Positions 45,062 to 57,660 of a DNA stretch of 64,000 nucleotides are shown piece after piece (positions within the stretch are counted from its first letter, which is position 1; the number at the start of each line of letters is the position of its first letter). The notes under the pieces are model-generated. The model was not told where the DNA came from, searched no databases, and saw only the letters and a program-made list of their open reading frames with translations. A program made the translations under genes and the position numbers. The stretch is from Galeopsis tetrahit (lineage: Eukaryota > Streptophyta > Magnoliopsida > Lamiales > Lamiaceae): positions 11,633,156 through 11,697,155 of the forward strand of contig OY776119.1 in NCBI GenBank assembly GCA_963675135.1, given 5' to 3'.

Positions 45062-48000
45062 CACTACAAGAAAAATCACCTAATAATACATTAATTTTAA
45101 TACACTTTTTTAGAAAAGTCATTTTAGATATTCTATTAATACAATAGCTTCTCATATCCATATAACTACATAATTATAACAACTATCACTACACTATTTA
45201 GTAATTGTCATATAATATAACTCTATCAAGACACTATGATTAATGTCTAGATAACTTTAGTTATTTTTTTAATAATTAATAATGCTAATGTCGAATTCAA
45301 AAAATATCAGCCGCAGTTAAAATCAATATATGATCAAATAATTAAAATAAATAATTTTAATTGAGGTAAACATTTATAAATTAATTTAATTTTTGCACTA
45401 ATAATATTTAACATAAAGATGCAAAATGAAAAACAGAACACAATGAAAAAAAAATCTTAGAAATTAAAACAAGTAGCGGGAGAACGAAATTAAACTGAGC
45501 GGGAAGAAATCAAAGGAAAACCATTGATTGGGGCCACGATCGCGGTTCTACCTCTCCTAGCAGTTTTTACACCATTCCTCCTCTGCCGGCCATTTCAGAT
45601 TTTTTTTTCTCCTTGTTAATACTGAGATGGTGAGCGAGAGGAGTTGAGCGGGTAGGGTTTTTTTACAAAATTAACATCTTTCAATTGATTGATTTTCATT
45701 TAATTTCAGGGCACTATAGTTGTTTGTCAAATCTGCCATAGCTGGTGATGAGGTATTTTGCTTTGATTTCTTGTTAATCTATTTCTATTGCATAATTCTT
45801 CTTTCACCTCTTTTAGAGTTTATTTTCTACAAATTAAATAATGTTTTTCGAGATAAATTTTAGGGATTTAGATCATTTGTTTGTGCCGTAGAAGAAGGGT
45901 TATTGCTTTTATTGAGGATTGAAATAGTGGTTGTCTTTTTCGCCTCTTTCAGTGGTGTCATGGCGATTTGGGCCTCGATCACCATATTTGAGGGCTGGCT
46001 CTTGTCCCATCTTTCTAACATTTGGATTCTGGTAATGATCTTTACATCTGCTTTATTATTAGGTTTAATTAATAAATTAGTTTGCTTGTTGAGAGTCTTC
46101 TAGTTTGGGATCTTTAAAAGCTTTTATAAGTATGAAATAATTTGTTCTGCAATATCTATTTGATTTAAACACCATTAATGTCCATTATCGAAATATATAG
46201 CTGCCTTAGTAGTTGGTATTCCTAACTTTGTTAAGATGGTGAATAAAACCTGGAGTTTCTGTATCCAACATTGGACCAAGCAGTTTCGGTTTGTTGAACT
46301 CATGACGTCTTTTCTGTAGGGAATTGAGGTGCGAATGTGAATTCACTTCTTTATTAAAGAGGATATATGGATTATCTTACCAATGTCTCTCTATATGAAC
46401 CCTGTTTAAGTTATCGTATGACATCTCTAGCTCATTGAAAATAATCTCAGAACTCCGTAGCCTTTTTCAATTTACGAATGAAATACAAGATTGGGTCTCT
46501 GGCGATAATATCATCTTTTCAAGAGCATTGAATAATCTGTAAACAATAAATATCTTCAGATCACATTAAAAAATAATCTTTAAGTGTTTAGTAGAGATTT
46601 CTCAAAAAGTAATTCAGGGGGCAAAGCCCAGGAGGATGTTGCAGTTGCTACTCGTGCAGTTTGTGTTTGCTTATTGTTTTAGCTAGTTGCCTTAAAAAAA
46701 TTCCTTAGCAACTTGCTTCACACTTCCTGTGCTTTCTTAACATTTTTCTTGGAGGTTTCATATTTTGTACTATCGCTCTTTAACTAACTTAAGTTTTCCA
46801 TTTGGACCAGGTACTCATTTACAAAATGCAAGAAAAATAAAAACTAAAGTATAGTAGAGTGAAACAACTGTTAAGAAAAAAAGCATATAAGTACTACAAT
46901 CATTCATCATCTTATTATGTTAGGTGAGCCTTATGGGTCTTGATTCTCTAGTGATCGTTCAATTTAGACCCTTTTTAATATTTTCACTTTACTGTTTATG
47001 AGATAAAATATACTTCATCTACTTGAGCAATTGATACATGATCCACGCAATCAAATAACCTTTTGTTTTCTTGTTGTGTCCTTCTCATTAAAGCCAACTG
47101 TCAAAAAATTCTGCAGAGATGAGATTAATGGGGGCTACCTAGAGTAGAATGACTCCAGTGATATATAACATGAACATTGGCCCTGGGGGGTTGGATCTGA
47201 TGGTGAAATATTGTTATCTTTGCACTACTTGAATCTTGGTGAATACATTGTCAATGTTTCTTGAAAATCTCATCCTTTTTGTCGCAATGATTCATGTTGT
47301 CACACCATTTTAGAAAAAGGTACATTCTGGTTTTATTTTCTACCAATTTGGGTATTCTTTTAGGAGAATGTATTTTTGTTGAGTAATTTAAAAGCAATCA
47401 AACATGCAGATTGCAGATAATGATAGTGTGTTAGAATTTTTTATGGAGAAAATGAAATGATACATTTTTTGGAGAAATTTATTGTAAATGTCTTTTTTTT
47501 TTTTGTTATGGTTAATGGAGCAGTACGTTTTCGATTGATATCAGTAATGAAAGGTTATTGCAATAAAGGAAGATTAGTTTCAAAAGCTAGAAAACTCAAG
47601 GGTTAAAAATAATGATTAAGTCTTTTTACTAATGTTGATTAAGTCTTATTATATTTGCCAATGTTACATTTTTCATCTTTTTTTGCCGAATTTTACATGA
47701 AATTTCTTCTTTAAGTTGCTGGCATTTATTCTTATAGATGGATCTGGAAGTCAGGCGTCTGTTGTTTGTGAATTGGAGCCAGGACTTTTTTGTGAATGCG
47801 AGGCTTTAGTGAGGAATTTGCAAGGAGCTAGCTAGATTGGACATTCTTGCAGTGAATGTGCACTTGGATAGCAATACTACTGTGGATCAGTTTGATGATC
47901 ATCTTGAAGATGAAGGATTAAGAGTGTGGAGAAGGAGCCTGCATGCCTTGTTACTCAACTAAGTGAGAAATTTCAGACCAAAGAAGGGAGTTCTCAAGGA

Positions 48001-48363
48001 GTGGTAAAACAGCAAAGATGCAGCACTTGCAATGCTTTATAAATTTGTTGGTGATGTAAAAGAACAAAAGAGCAGAGTGATCGGCATAAGCATAATGTAA
48101 GGCGAAAGTCAAGGCAACTTCCTCCCCTTTCTACTGATGAAAATATTGTTCTAGTGCATATAATTCTAAAGGTTCCATTAAAGCACATCTTGTGAATTTT
48201 GGAATAATGATTTGTTTTTAGATAAAGTTCAATGTTGTTTGGAATTGAGAATTTTCTTGTAATTACTTCTGTGTACACATTAATTTCTATTGTATATTTT
48301 TTGGTTATTTATTGATTGAGTTCTTTCGAGAAATATAAATATTTACAAATTTGTTATAAATAA

Positions 48364-48394
<31 letters not shown>

Positions 48395-48760
48395 TTATTA
48401 TAAGTAATATTATAATGCTTTGTAAATAAGAGCAATAATTATGCTGTAATATAATATTAATATTTTAACATGAATTATAATATAAAAAAGTGCAATTAAT
48501 TATAATATATTATATAAAACGGGAAATTATAATATATATAATACGACATTTTGATGTGTCGTGTTAGGGGGTGTATGGAATATACATTTGTAGTTATAGC
48601 TCACTTTTGAACACATTTATAAATGTAGTAATAGTGTCTCACCTATCCTTACATTAGCTTAGAAGACACTAACATCAAATGTGGAGATAGGTGAAGTGTA
48701 GTGAGAGATAATATATCTCCACATTTTTAAATGTCATTTCAAGCCGTTTTTCTTGTAGTA
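45062..48760. mobile_element. CACTA-like element G (non-autonomous) inside E integrase
   Basis: The left end is CACTACAAGAAAAA and the right end reads TACTACAAGAAAAA on -, a 14-bp inverted repeat with the first base changed. CACTACAAG ends are typical of plant CACTA-group elements. TAG occurs on both sides (45056-45058, 48761-48763), with a 3-base CTA filler at the left. No transposase is seen. The interior looks like intron-containing genic DNA (for example TTTCAG/GGCACTATAG near 45710 and an exon-like block at 47740-48110 with several stops), possibly a captured fragment. Confidence 0.75.
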
Positions 48761-51110
48761 TAGTGCAGCCAGAACCCCTCAGCAGAATGGATTTGCTGAA
48801 AGAAGAAACAGAATATTAAAGGAAGCTTTCAGAGCGATGTTAGCCGAGTTCAGTACACCACAAAAGTTTTGGGCAGACGCGATCAACACTACTTGCCACA
48901 CCCAGAATAGAAGTGCTCTAAATAAGGTGCATGGTAAGACACCTTATGAGGTATGGAAAGGAAGAAAACCCAGAGTTTCATATTTTAATATCTTTGGTTG
49001 CAAGTGTTTTATCCATAATAATGGAAAGAGCAAATTAAATGCTTTTGATGCTAAAGCCGATGAAGGAATATTCTTAGGATACTCGTCTTCGAGCAAGGCA
49101 TTTAGAGTATTTAATTACTCTACTCTATGCATGGAAGAAACACCCCATGTTGCAGGACTCAGCTGATCACAAGCTCGACAAGAAAATTGAGAATTTGAAA
49201 ATTCAAACTGATGATGATGAGACTGAAGCTTACGAATCTGTACAAGCTTATAACCCATTCTTGAACATCCTAAATGCTTATAGTAGTGAAGAAAAGGTAA
49301 AGGGCAAAGGTATGTCTTCTAAACCTGCGGATTTGCCTAAATTGGTCGACTGTTCTCCAATAGACAAGTCTGATGATAAGATTCGTGATATTGTTGATGT
49401 GCATGATGATATGAATGATGATGATAGTATTCCTGTCAAGAGTAGAAAAACATGGAAATCAGCTCACTCTACTGATCTGATACTAGGTGACTCTAGTGTA
49501 GGTGTCAAAACCAGGAGACAATTATTTGAATCATTAGAAGGAACCAGTCCATCTCTTTTCTGTTGGTGCTATTTTCTATCTACTATTGAGCCTAAGACGG
49601 TTGGAGAAGCCTTGGCCGATAGTAAATGGATTATAGCTATGCAAGAAGAGTTGAATCAGTTCACTCGTAATGATGTTTGCGAACTCGTGGATAGACCAGT
49701 ATGACATAATGTCATTGGGACTAGATGGATTTTTAAGAATAAACGTGATGAAAATGTTGTTGTTGTTAGGAATAAGGCTAGACTAGTTGCACAGGGTTAT
49801 TCACAAGCTGAAGGCATTGATTATGATGAAACATTTGCTCATTTTGCACGTTTAGAAGCCATAAGATTATTCCTTGCATATGCTGCTAACATGAAATTCA
49901 TTGCTTATCAAATGGATGTGAAAAGTGCATTTCTTAATGGTATACTTGTTGAGGAAGTCTATGTAGAACAACCTCCAGGATTCGAAGTGAATGACAGACA
50001 AGTATACAGACTGAAGAAAGCACTATATGGTCTCAAACAAGCCCCCAGAGCCTGGTATGATACTCTATCTCTATTCTTGATTTAAAATGGTTTTAAAAAA
50101 GGCAAGGTCGATCGAACCTTGTTCAGAAAACAAGAAGGTAATGATATATTACTTGTTCAAATTTATGTTGATGATATCATTTTTTGTTCACCAAACAAAA
50201 AGCTGAGTGAAAGTTTCTCAACACTCATGCAAAGTAAATTTGAAATGTCCATGATGGGAGAAATGACATACTTTCTTGGTTTACAAGTAAAACAATCATC
50301 TGAAGGAATTTTTATCAATCAATCAAAATACACAAGAAATCTTTTAGACAAGTATGGTATTAAAACCTGTAAGACAGTTGGAGTACCAATGCTGTCTACC
50401 TACAAGATGGATCCAGACGAGAACGGTAAAGGTACAAATCAATCTCATTATTGTGGTCTTATTGGATCTTTACTCTACTTGACTGCTAGCAGACCTGATA
50501 TTGCTTTTTCTGTTGGCATTTGTGCTCGATTTCAAGCAAACCCAAAAGAGAGTCATATGGAAACCACTAAACGGATACTGAAGTATTTGAAAGGAACCAT
50601 TAATCGTGGATTATGGTATCCTTCAAATGATGATTTATCTCTAAGTGGCTACTCTGATTCTGATTTTGGTGGATGTCGTATAGATAGGAAATCTACCTCT
50701 GGTTCGTGTCAATTTCTAGGCACTAAGCTTATTTCATGGTTTTCGAAAAATAAACTAGTGTAGCTACCTCGAAGCCGAGTACATGGTTGCTGGTAGTTGT
50801 TGTAGTCAACTACTCTGGCTCATTCAGCAACTTAAAGACTATAATATCTGTGAATCAAATGTTCCTATATTTTGTGACAGTAACAGTGCTATTGCTATTA
50901 CACAAAATCCTGTTCTGCACACACGTTGTAAGCATGTTGATGTGAAACACCATTTTATACGTGATCATGTTGAAAAGAAAAATATTCACATGGAAAAGAT
51001 TCATACTGATATTTAACGAGCTGACATCTTTACGAAACCATTAGCTGAAACTCGTTTTAGAGACTTATGCATTAGTTTAGGAGTAATTGATTTAGATCCT
51101 ACTTGCATAT
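48761..51110 (+). pseudogene. pol: pol of element E, integrase C-terminus, RT and RNase H
   Basis: The integrase resumes with the region around its catalytic glutamate (QQNGFAERRN, G for V relative to A) and runs through SYFNIFGCKCF. A shift near 49155 leads to the linker and RT start. Stops occur at 49702-49704 (TGA) and about 50083-50085 (TAA). The RT motifs are MDVKSAFLNG, YGLKQAPRAWY and YVDDIIFCSPN, with C replacing the usual G after the catalytic pair. A deletion of about 11 bp near 50757-50772 removes part of the TTEAEYM motif of RNase H. A final TAA at 51014-51016 replaces CAG. It ends GVIDLDPTCI, as in A. Confidence 0.9.
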
Positions 51111-51123
51111 AGTTGTGAACTAA

Positions 51124-51980
51124 TGATTCGGGTGGAATTTACACTATTTAGATGCATATTTGAAGCTCATTTGATGTTGATTTCATTGAATTATACATTG
51201 AATATGATTGTTTAAGCCGAAATGAGAGAAAGGTTGTGTTTTGTCGATTTTGTAGGAAATACGATGGAATTTGGAGCAAAACACCAACCATACTTTACTG
51301 GATCAGGAAGAGAAATGCACGGTTGGATTCGTCTCGAAAAACGGAGTGGAATGAAAAAAAGAATCGAGTCAATCGGAGGTCTGAAGCTCGAGATACGAAG
51401 AGACGAAAAAGCATACCCGGGTAGAAACGACCCGGGCGGGTCACTTCGACCCGGGCAAGGGCAGATTTTGTGGAGGTTCGAATTTCGCCCGGGTGAAACC
51501 CACCCGGCCGGGTGGTTTCGACCCGGGCAAGGTTAAAAAGGCATTTGCTTCGTCTTTTGGCCGGGTGGCATGCCCGGGTGGGAGCCACCCGGCCGGGTCA
51601 CATCATTTTTGGGGTTTTTGGCCCATTTTCTCCATATTTCAAGGGCCTAATTGCAAAATTAATTCAAGACTTCTACCCCAACTATAAATAGACCAAATTT
51701 GAGTTTTAAAGGGGAGTCTCTTATACTCCTTTTAAGAGCGATTCCACACACACATTCACATAGTTGTAGGTGTTCTTCATTTTTAGTTTAGATTCTTCAT
51801 TAAATTAGATAGATTAGTGGTTTTTACTTCAAATCAAGCTACGATTATCATCGAGCATCGTCTATTACATCGTTTTGTAGCTACATTTTCATGATCGAGG
51901 TGATATTAATCTATTTTGCAATTTATTTTGGTATTTTCTTAATTTCTTCAATCTCTTGTTATTCTACTATGAGTTTGATG
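51124..51980 (+). repeat. LTR-like sequence H of another retrotransposon
   Basis: E's sequence ends at CTAA, where TGATTCGGGTGG begins. The block has a TATA box (TATAAATA, 51683-51690), a polyadenylation-like 3' part and GC-rich CCCGGG repeats (51417-51600). It carries no coding frame. The right edge is element D's LTR. It looks like a gypsy-type LTR by composition, but I cannot name the family. Confidence 0.5.
51417..51600. repeat. Cluster of CCCGGG palindromic units
   Basis: Several degenerate units of the type ACCCGGGCGGGTCACTTCG, with CCCGGG or CCCGGCCGGG cores in both orientations, stand out sharply from the AT-rich surroundings. Confidence 0.75.
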
Positions 51981-53275
51981 TGCAGGTACCTAAGTTGAGT
52001 TAATATCGAGGGAAGCTAAAGAAAATGTCTAGAGGGGGGTGAATAGACTTTTCTAAAATCTTTCGATATATCAGAATTACAATGTGCGGAATACGAAATT
52101 AACAATGAGCCCAATTTAAAGATTATACTCAACTTAATTCGAGAACTCTATTTCAGTAGTTTACTCAACTAGTCTTGTTTAGTTATGTATGTTTAACAAG
52201 TAAACAGTTAATCAATTCAAACAAGCAAAACAGTAAAGTAAATCAAACACGAGATTTATAGTGGTTCGACAACTTGTCTACATCCACTCTCACAAACCCA
52301 GTTGTGAAATTCTTATTAACTCGTCCAATGGAGTAATATGTTCGTGTAGCCTTAAGTCCCAAGAAATAAGACTTAGATCTTCTCGATTATATCTCCAGAT
52401 ATATCTTCGATCTTACTAGCTATTTTACAAGTAACTAGCAACTTGAAACAATAAACGAAAATAAAACTTCTCTTCGTTCAGTAGTAGCCTTCTGATTTCT
52501 TCACTTGACTTGTGTAGCTTCACTTTCTGAACTTCAATCTCTGAGAGTAATTTCTTCACTTGAATCTTCAATAATGCTTGCAGTATCAATATTTCAGTAG
52601 TCTTTAACCAATGAATACCTTGGGGTATTTATAGACTTCTAATTTCAAGAACATTCAGTTGTGTAACAACCTTTTCTTGAAAACTAACTTGTAACTGATT
52701 CGTTTCTTCAGTTAATTAGTTATTCCTTAACTAATTCTTCAATCTTTATCTTCAACACGCTTTTGTAACTAACTTCAAGTTGACTTGTCTTGTTTAAGTC
52801 GTACCTGTCTTGTGTAGTAGTCTGCATCTTCTACTTATCTAGTGTAGTAGACTTCTTCACATTTACAACATAGAACTAATCTAGTCCTATCATCTAATCC
52901 TAACAAGACTATTACATTACTTTAAACTCTTGTTTACAAAGCTTAGTCAACTTAGAAAAATATACAAAAAATCTATCTATTACAAAAATCATGAGCTCTA
53001 TACAACAATTATTCATAGCTCAACAACAATCTTAACATATACAAATAACAAATATGAAGTACTTATAAATCGTACTTATCTTTCAATAATACTTGTCTTT
53101 TAAAACTAGTACTTGTCTTTTGAATTCTACTGATCTGTTCAAGATGACTTCAACTTAACTAGACTAGATCAGTCAATACTTAGAAAATATTCAAGTCTTC
53201 TTTTGGCTTATCAAAACTTTATCTTTTATCTTTTATTCATCATTTAGGACTTGTTCTAGGATTCATATCCCAACA
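51981..53275 (-). repeat. 3' LTR of element D
   Basis: 1,295 bp. On + it starts TGCAGGTACCTAAG and ends CATATCCCAACA. It aligns with the A, C and E LTRs, including GTCTAGAGGGGGGTGAATAG. A - strand TATAAATA lies at 52626-52633. Confidence 0.88.
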
Positions 53276-53292
53276 ATTTCCCCCTTTTTGAT
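53276..53292 (-). promoter_or_regulatory. Polypurine tract of element D
   Basis: AAAAAGGGGGAAAT on the - strand, abutting the LTR, identical to A and B. Confidence 0.88.
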
Positions 53293-53455
53293 GAAGCCAA
53301 AACTACTTGAACCTTTTCACAATAGTAAACTAGTTAAGTAGTTATCTTGTATTAAACATCAAAATAGTACTTTATCTTTTCATTCATTCAAAATATGATC
53401 AGTAGAGATTACAAATACTTAATCAAAATAAAACTAAGTAATCAGAGCAAAACAA

Positions 53456-56400
53456 CTAATCTGAAAGAGTACCTCCTTCTGAGTTAGGAACACAGAATGC
53501 ATCTAGAAGTCTCCTGTGAATAACACTGATATGATCTTCATCTTCAATCTTCTCTTTATCAAGTAGCTCTTCTTCAAATTTCTTGATCTGGTTAAGATCA
53601 ACTCTTTTTCCTGAGCTTGTCATAGGAGTCTTCCATCTTGGAAAGATCGGTACTAAAATGTTGAAATTTGCAGCAGCAGATATCCTCAATATCAGATTCC
53701 AAAGCATTTGATTCTGACCTTCCATAAACTTATCAAACATCGAATACAGTTCATCTGAACTTTCAGAATCACCATACTTTCTGATTATCCAGTGATCAAG
53801 TTCCCATTGTCTCTTCACCTTGAGCCAATCTTGACGATGCTCTTTGTCAATAAAGTAATCAATGAACTGATCTTCCATTTTCTCTTCATCTTCCTTCAGC
53901 TTCTGCAAATTCTCAATATGTTTTTCTATCTTCTTTTTGCTTGCATAGTGAGATTCATCACTTGGATCAACAACCTTCTGCTTTTTCACTTTTGTTGTTG
54001 TCTCCATCTCTTTAGGCTCTTCTATCTGAATAGATTTCCTTTTAGATATCAGTCGAGTTTGAGCTTCAACTTCAGGAGATGCAACAGCTTTGCCCTTCTC
54101 CTTCTTCTTCAACTCTTCAGCTTCAGCTTTAGCTTGCTCAACTTCTGCAGTTTTAACCAACCTGCCTCTGCCTCTCTTAGGCCTTCTGAGATCTTGCATA
54201 GCTTCAGCAGCTTCTTTCGCTTCTGGCTCAGCACTGGATTTAGCTTTTTCTCCTTCAGTACTAATCTCAGCACTAATATCCACTGGTCTTGTCTTCTTTG
54301 TCTCTTCCCCCTTTTTGGCTTCATCAGTAGCCTGGAGAGAGAAAAGAGAAGTAAAACGAGTCATCTCTTCATACATAGCTTGCTTCATTAGACTCGTAGC
54401 TCTTTCAATCTGCTTTTCATGCGAACTGTTTTGACTCAACTTGTCCAGCTTGGTTGCCACCAACTCCAGCTTTTGAGTAGACAAGTTCAACTCATTCTTA
54501 AAATGTGTTGCGGTCAAACGTAACTTCTTATTCTCATCAGTCATAGCAGAGATAAGTTGTTTAGCTTGAGCTAACTGATCATAAGCTTCCTTCCTCTGAA
54601 CATCAGCCACCTCGATCCTTGCTCTATAGACTCTTTCCAGCTTCCTGGATTCAGTAGCTAGAACACGAGCAAAATCGACCGAACTCTTCTCCGAGTATTC
54701 TACCTGATCTTGGAGAAATCCTTCAAGCTGCTCAAACATATGTTGTCTGAATTCATCATCTATCTGATTGACTGCATTCACGATCATCTCTTTTGAACTT
54801 TTCACAAGGACATTGTTTTGTTCAATAAGAGTCTTCTTTACATCAGATTTGAGAAAATCATCAATGGACGATTTTATAACACCTTTCAAGTCTGCTTTCA
54901 ACTCATCTAAGGAAGCAATTGAGAAACCTTGAGATGACTGACCAACTTCAGCATGAATGGCTTCTTCCATGATCACATCATCAGCAATAGATATTACTTC
55001 AAGTAATTGGCCTTCTGTAGCAGTAGTTAATACCTTGTCTTCTACTACGTCTGATTCTAGAAACACACTTCCAGCTATGGCTTTCAGACTTGGAAACGGA
55101 CAATAAGGCACTATAGTTAACTTAGCTTCCTTAGCCTTCCTAAAAGTATCAGCCAAGTCCTTTCTCAACAAAGCGTGCAACTTCTCCATATATCCACAGA
55201 GTTCAATGGGAAGTAAATCATCAGAATACCTATTAATAAAAGCAAAATCTGACCTTGGACTGTGAGCATGATCTACTTGAAATCTGAACACAATGCCTCT
55301 CAACTGATTTGAGACATTGTCTAACTCCACTATGGGATCAGTAGACTGGAGTTCTTCAGCTTGTGTGGCTTCAGACATAACCACATCTTCTTCAAAATCG
55401 GAATCCGAAACTTGAATACCCACATCAAATTTCGATTCTGAGCACATCAAATCATCAGGAATGTTTAGCAATCTCTTTGCAAGGGCGGTGATGGCATGAG
55501 CTGGGAATAACTCTGAGTGGTCTTGAACACCACTGGTCTCCTTCTGTTCCATTTCCTAGTCCATAAAGTTTGAGATGCCACCTTTCCCTAAGATGACTTC
55601 GAAAAGATCATCTGTGCCAGACTTCTTCAATGCCACCCAAGTGCATACTCTTAGAAGTTTTTCAAACTGTTCTGATGCATAGTCGACTTCAAAAGCCGAG
55701 AGCTTCTTCTTCAAGTTTCTGCTCATCTTCGAACGGATTCTCTTCTCTCTTAGGCTCATGGGATAATATACCAAGGATTCGAATCTAACTTCAGACGGGG
55801 TATGAGTAGGTGGGGTCCCTATCTCAGTTGTTGCAGTGGCAACTGGCGTCTTATCTGAAGTAGATGGGTTAGGAGGTTCAACATATTCTGTTGAGGGTAA
55901 GGAGAGATTTTGGACTGTGGTTTCTGGGGGCTCCAATGTGTCTTGGTTTGGTGTGACAACTGTCGGAGTATCAGTTGTATCAATTATAGGAGTGTTTAAG
56001 GGAAGACTGGCTCTCAGCGGTCGTGCTGCCAGTACTTGTGAGTTTGGGGGTACAGGGCGAGGCCTAGATCGATGTGACCTAGCCTTGGTTCGAATAGAAG
56101 TAGACGGGAGAGAGAGAGGAATTGAAACAGATTGAGAAGAAGAACCAACCTGTATACTCGACTCGACTGGACGAGTAGGCGATTCAACTCTCACTAGAGT
56201 GTACATTTCAGGAATTTGTTCACTCGACTCCTTCTCTTGATCTGACTCTTCATCTGACTGAGTCTTCTCTGAGTCGTCTGCACTGGACTCTGCTTCTTCA
56301 GACTTATCTTGTGAAGAACTGGATGAATTTGCATATGGCAACACCTCTGAATCATCAACTTGAACTTGCCTTGGGGCAGCTGACCTTGCAGCAGCCTGCT

Positions 56401-57196
56401 TCCTCATCGCTTCTATTTTCAAGTAGAACTTAAGAGGATGAAATGGCTTTCCTTTGCTCCAATCACTCTTGTTGGGCAGCAAAAATGGAAGTAATATACT
56501 CAGCTTGTTTCCATATCCAACAGCCTGTGATACTACCCAATTTCGAGTATCAACATCCACTCTAACACTTCTTTCGAAGTACATCATCCTGTCAGCTATC
56601 AGTTTAAACCAGTTACCCTCAGTGATTCCATCATAGATAGCTGCCATTATCCTTGTTTTGGCTTGGGTAACCGAGTCATGAGACCCAGTGGCACATAGAA
56701 GCATCTTGCTTGCTATGTCCAGTAGAGTGCGATATTTTTCCAAGAGTTCACCCTTCTTGGCTGTAGGAGCTTTACCATCTGGTTTTAGCTTCATTTTCTT
56801 ACCACAGAAGATGCTTAAGTACCTCATCTCCTGACCTTCAGCATACTTCTCCACATCAATCGTTCCGATGGGTAGCCTTAATCTTTCGAGCATAACTTCC
56901 CGAGTGATTTCCACTCGATTTCCATCAATAAAGGATTCAATCACATCTCCCTGTCTGTTAGCGTTGGCATAAAATTCCAGAACCTCTTCCTCCAAAACAA
57001 CTTGAGGAAACGCCTCTAGGTAGGGTTTTAGACCGCATCTGATGCATTTGGTCAAGATTTCCATATTTCCTTCCTTGTGATTTCCTTTGAAGAACAGAGA
57101 TGGTTCAACATGCACCTTGTTGTCATTTATGTATCTCCCTAGATCGAATGGTGCCTGCATGTTGGAACTGACATCGAAAATAGAACGAATCGACAT
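53456..57196 (-). pseudogene. Third ORF of element D, open except for one amber codon
   Basis: The ATG at 57196 (MSIRSIFDVSSNMQAPFDL) matches A's start. The frame is open for 546 codons to TAG 55556-55558, which replaces the tryptophan of the conserved DWE(M/L)EQKE block (TGG to TAG), and then open again to 53456, so 1,246 codons in all. Parts as in B: N-terminal domain (LEAFPQVVLEEEVLEFYAN, VEITREVMLERLRLPIG); acidic Ser/Pro/Thr linker; VCTWVALKK block; coiled coil (RVYRARIEVADVQRKEA); basic region (RRPKRGRGRLVK); C-terminal domain (WIIRKYG, FPRWKTPMTSSGKR). No transmembrane helix seen. Being so well kept in an otherwise gutted element suggests youth. Function unknown. Confidence 0.85.
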
Positions 57197-57420
57197 TGAA
57201 TGAGTTGTTGTGAACAATATAATCGAAGAAGTAAGAAATCAATGTGTGCAAGTAGGAGAGTTAAGAAAAACGTGGGTAGAATGTGTGCAAGAGTTGGGTT
57301 TTGTTTAAAAACTGACTTTTTGATCCAACGGACAAGATTGAAGGATTAAATCCAACGGTCATGCCTTTTGGTATTCGGTTACGGAACCGAGAAAACACTG
57401 TGATTTGATTTTGTAAAATT
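57197..57420 (-). promoter_or_regulatory. Promoter-like leader upstream of D's third ORF
   Basis: On -, TGACCGTTGGATT and then GTCCGTTGGATC (about 57324-57365) precede a TTTTTAAACAAAACCC block and a CT-rich leader. Same order as in A and B, though with a poor TATA box. Confidence 0.4.
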
Positions 57421-57660
57421 TGAAATCCTTCTATTCTTACTCGTAGAAATGAGGAGTGTACTCATCCGACCTAACATATTCGTATTTTGGCGCGAATTGA
57501 ATGTGTACACCTCATTAAATGGGGGTGTATAAATCCAATTCTAAGATATTCAAATTTTAACACTATCAAATTACTTTAATATCCTTAATTTGTTTCGAGT
57601 AAACACTTAACACATTTAACTAGAAAACTTAGCTTGTCTGTTCGAGTCCATCCAGAACAG

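Larger units (their letters stand above)
40194..51123 (+). mobile_element. Element E: sirevirus-like copia retrotransposon, 3' part missing
   Basis: 5' LTR, primer site, gag and pol are present; everything after the pol stop (about 51110) is replaced by LTR-like sequence H. It is interrupted at 45062-48760 by a CACTA-like element. Homology to A runs throughout. There are stops in both gag and pol. Confidence 0.9.
51981..57640 (-). mobile_element. Element D: truncated sirevirus-like element (3' LTR and third ORF)
   Basis: In its own direction it consists of upstream spacer, third ORF, polypurine tract and 3' LTR. Primer site, gag and pol are absent; homology with A's spacer fades near 57600-57640, where a minisatellite begins. 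The right edge is approximate. Confidence 0.85.

Noticed and set aside
45903..46103. 66-aa hydrophobic ORF in CACTA-like element G
   Set aside because: Short, intron-like surroundings and no recognisable family; treated as part of the non-coding interior.
45056..48763. Perfect CACTA target duplication at element G
   Set aside because: TAG is on both sides but a CTA filler precedes the left end and the right end has a changed last base, so the exact boundary is uncertain.
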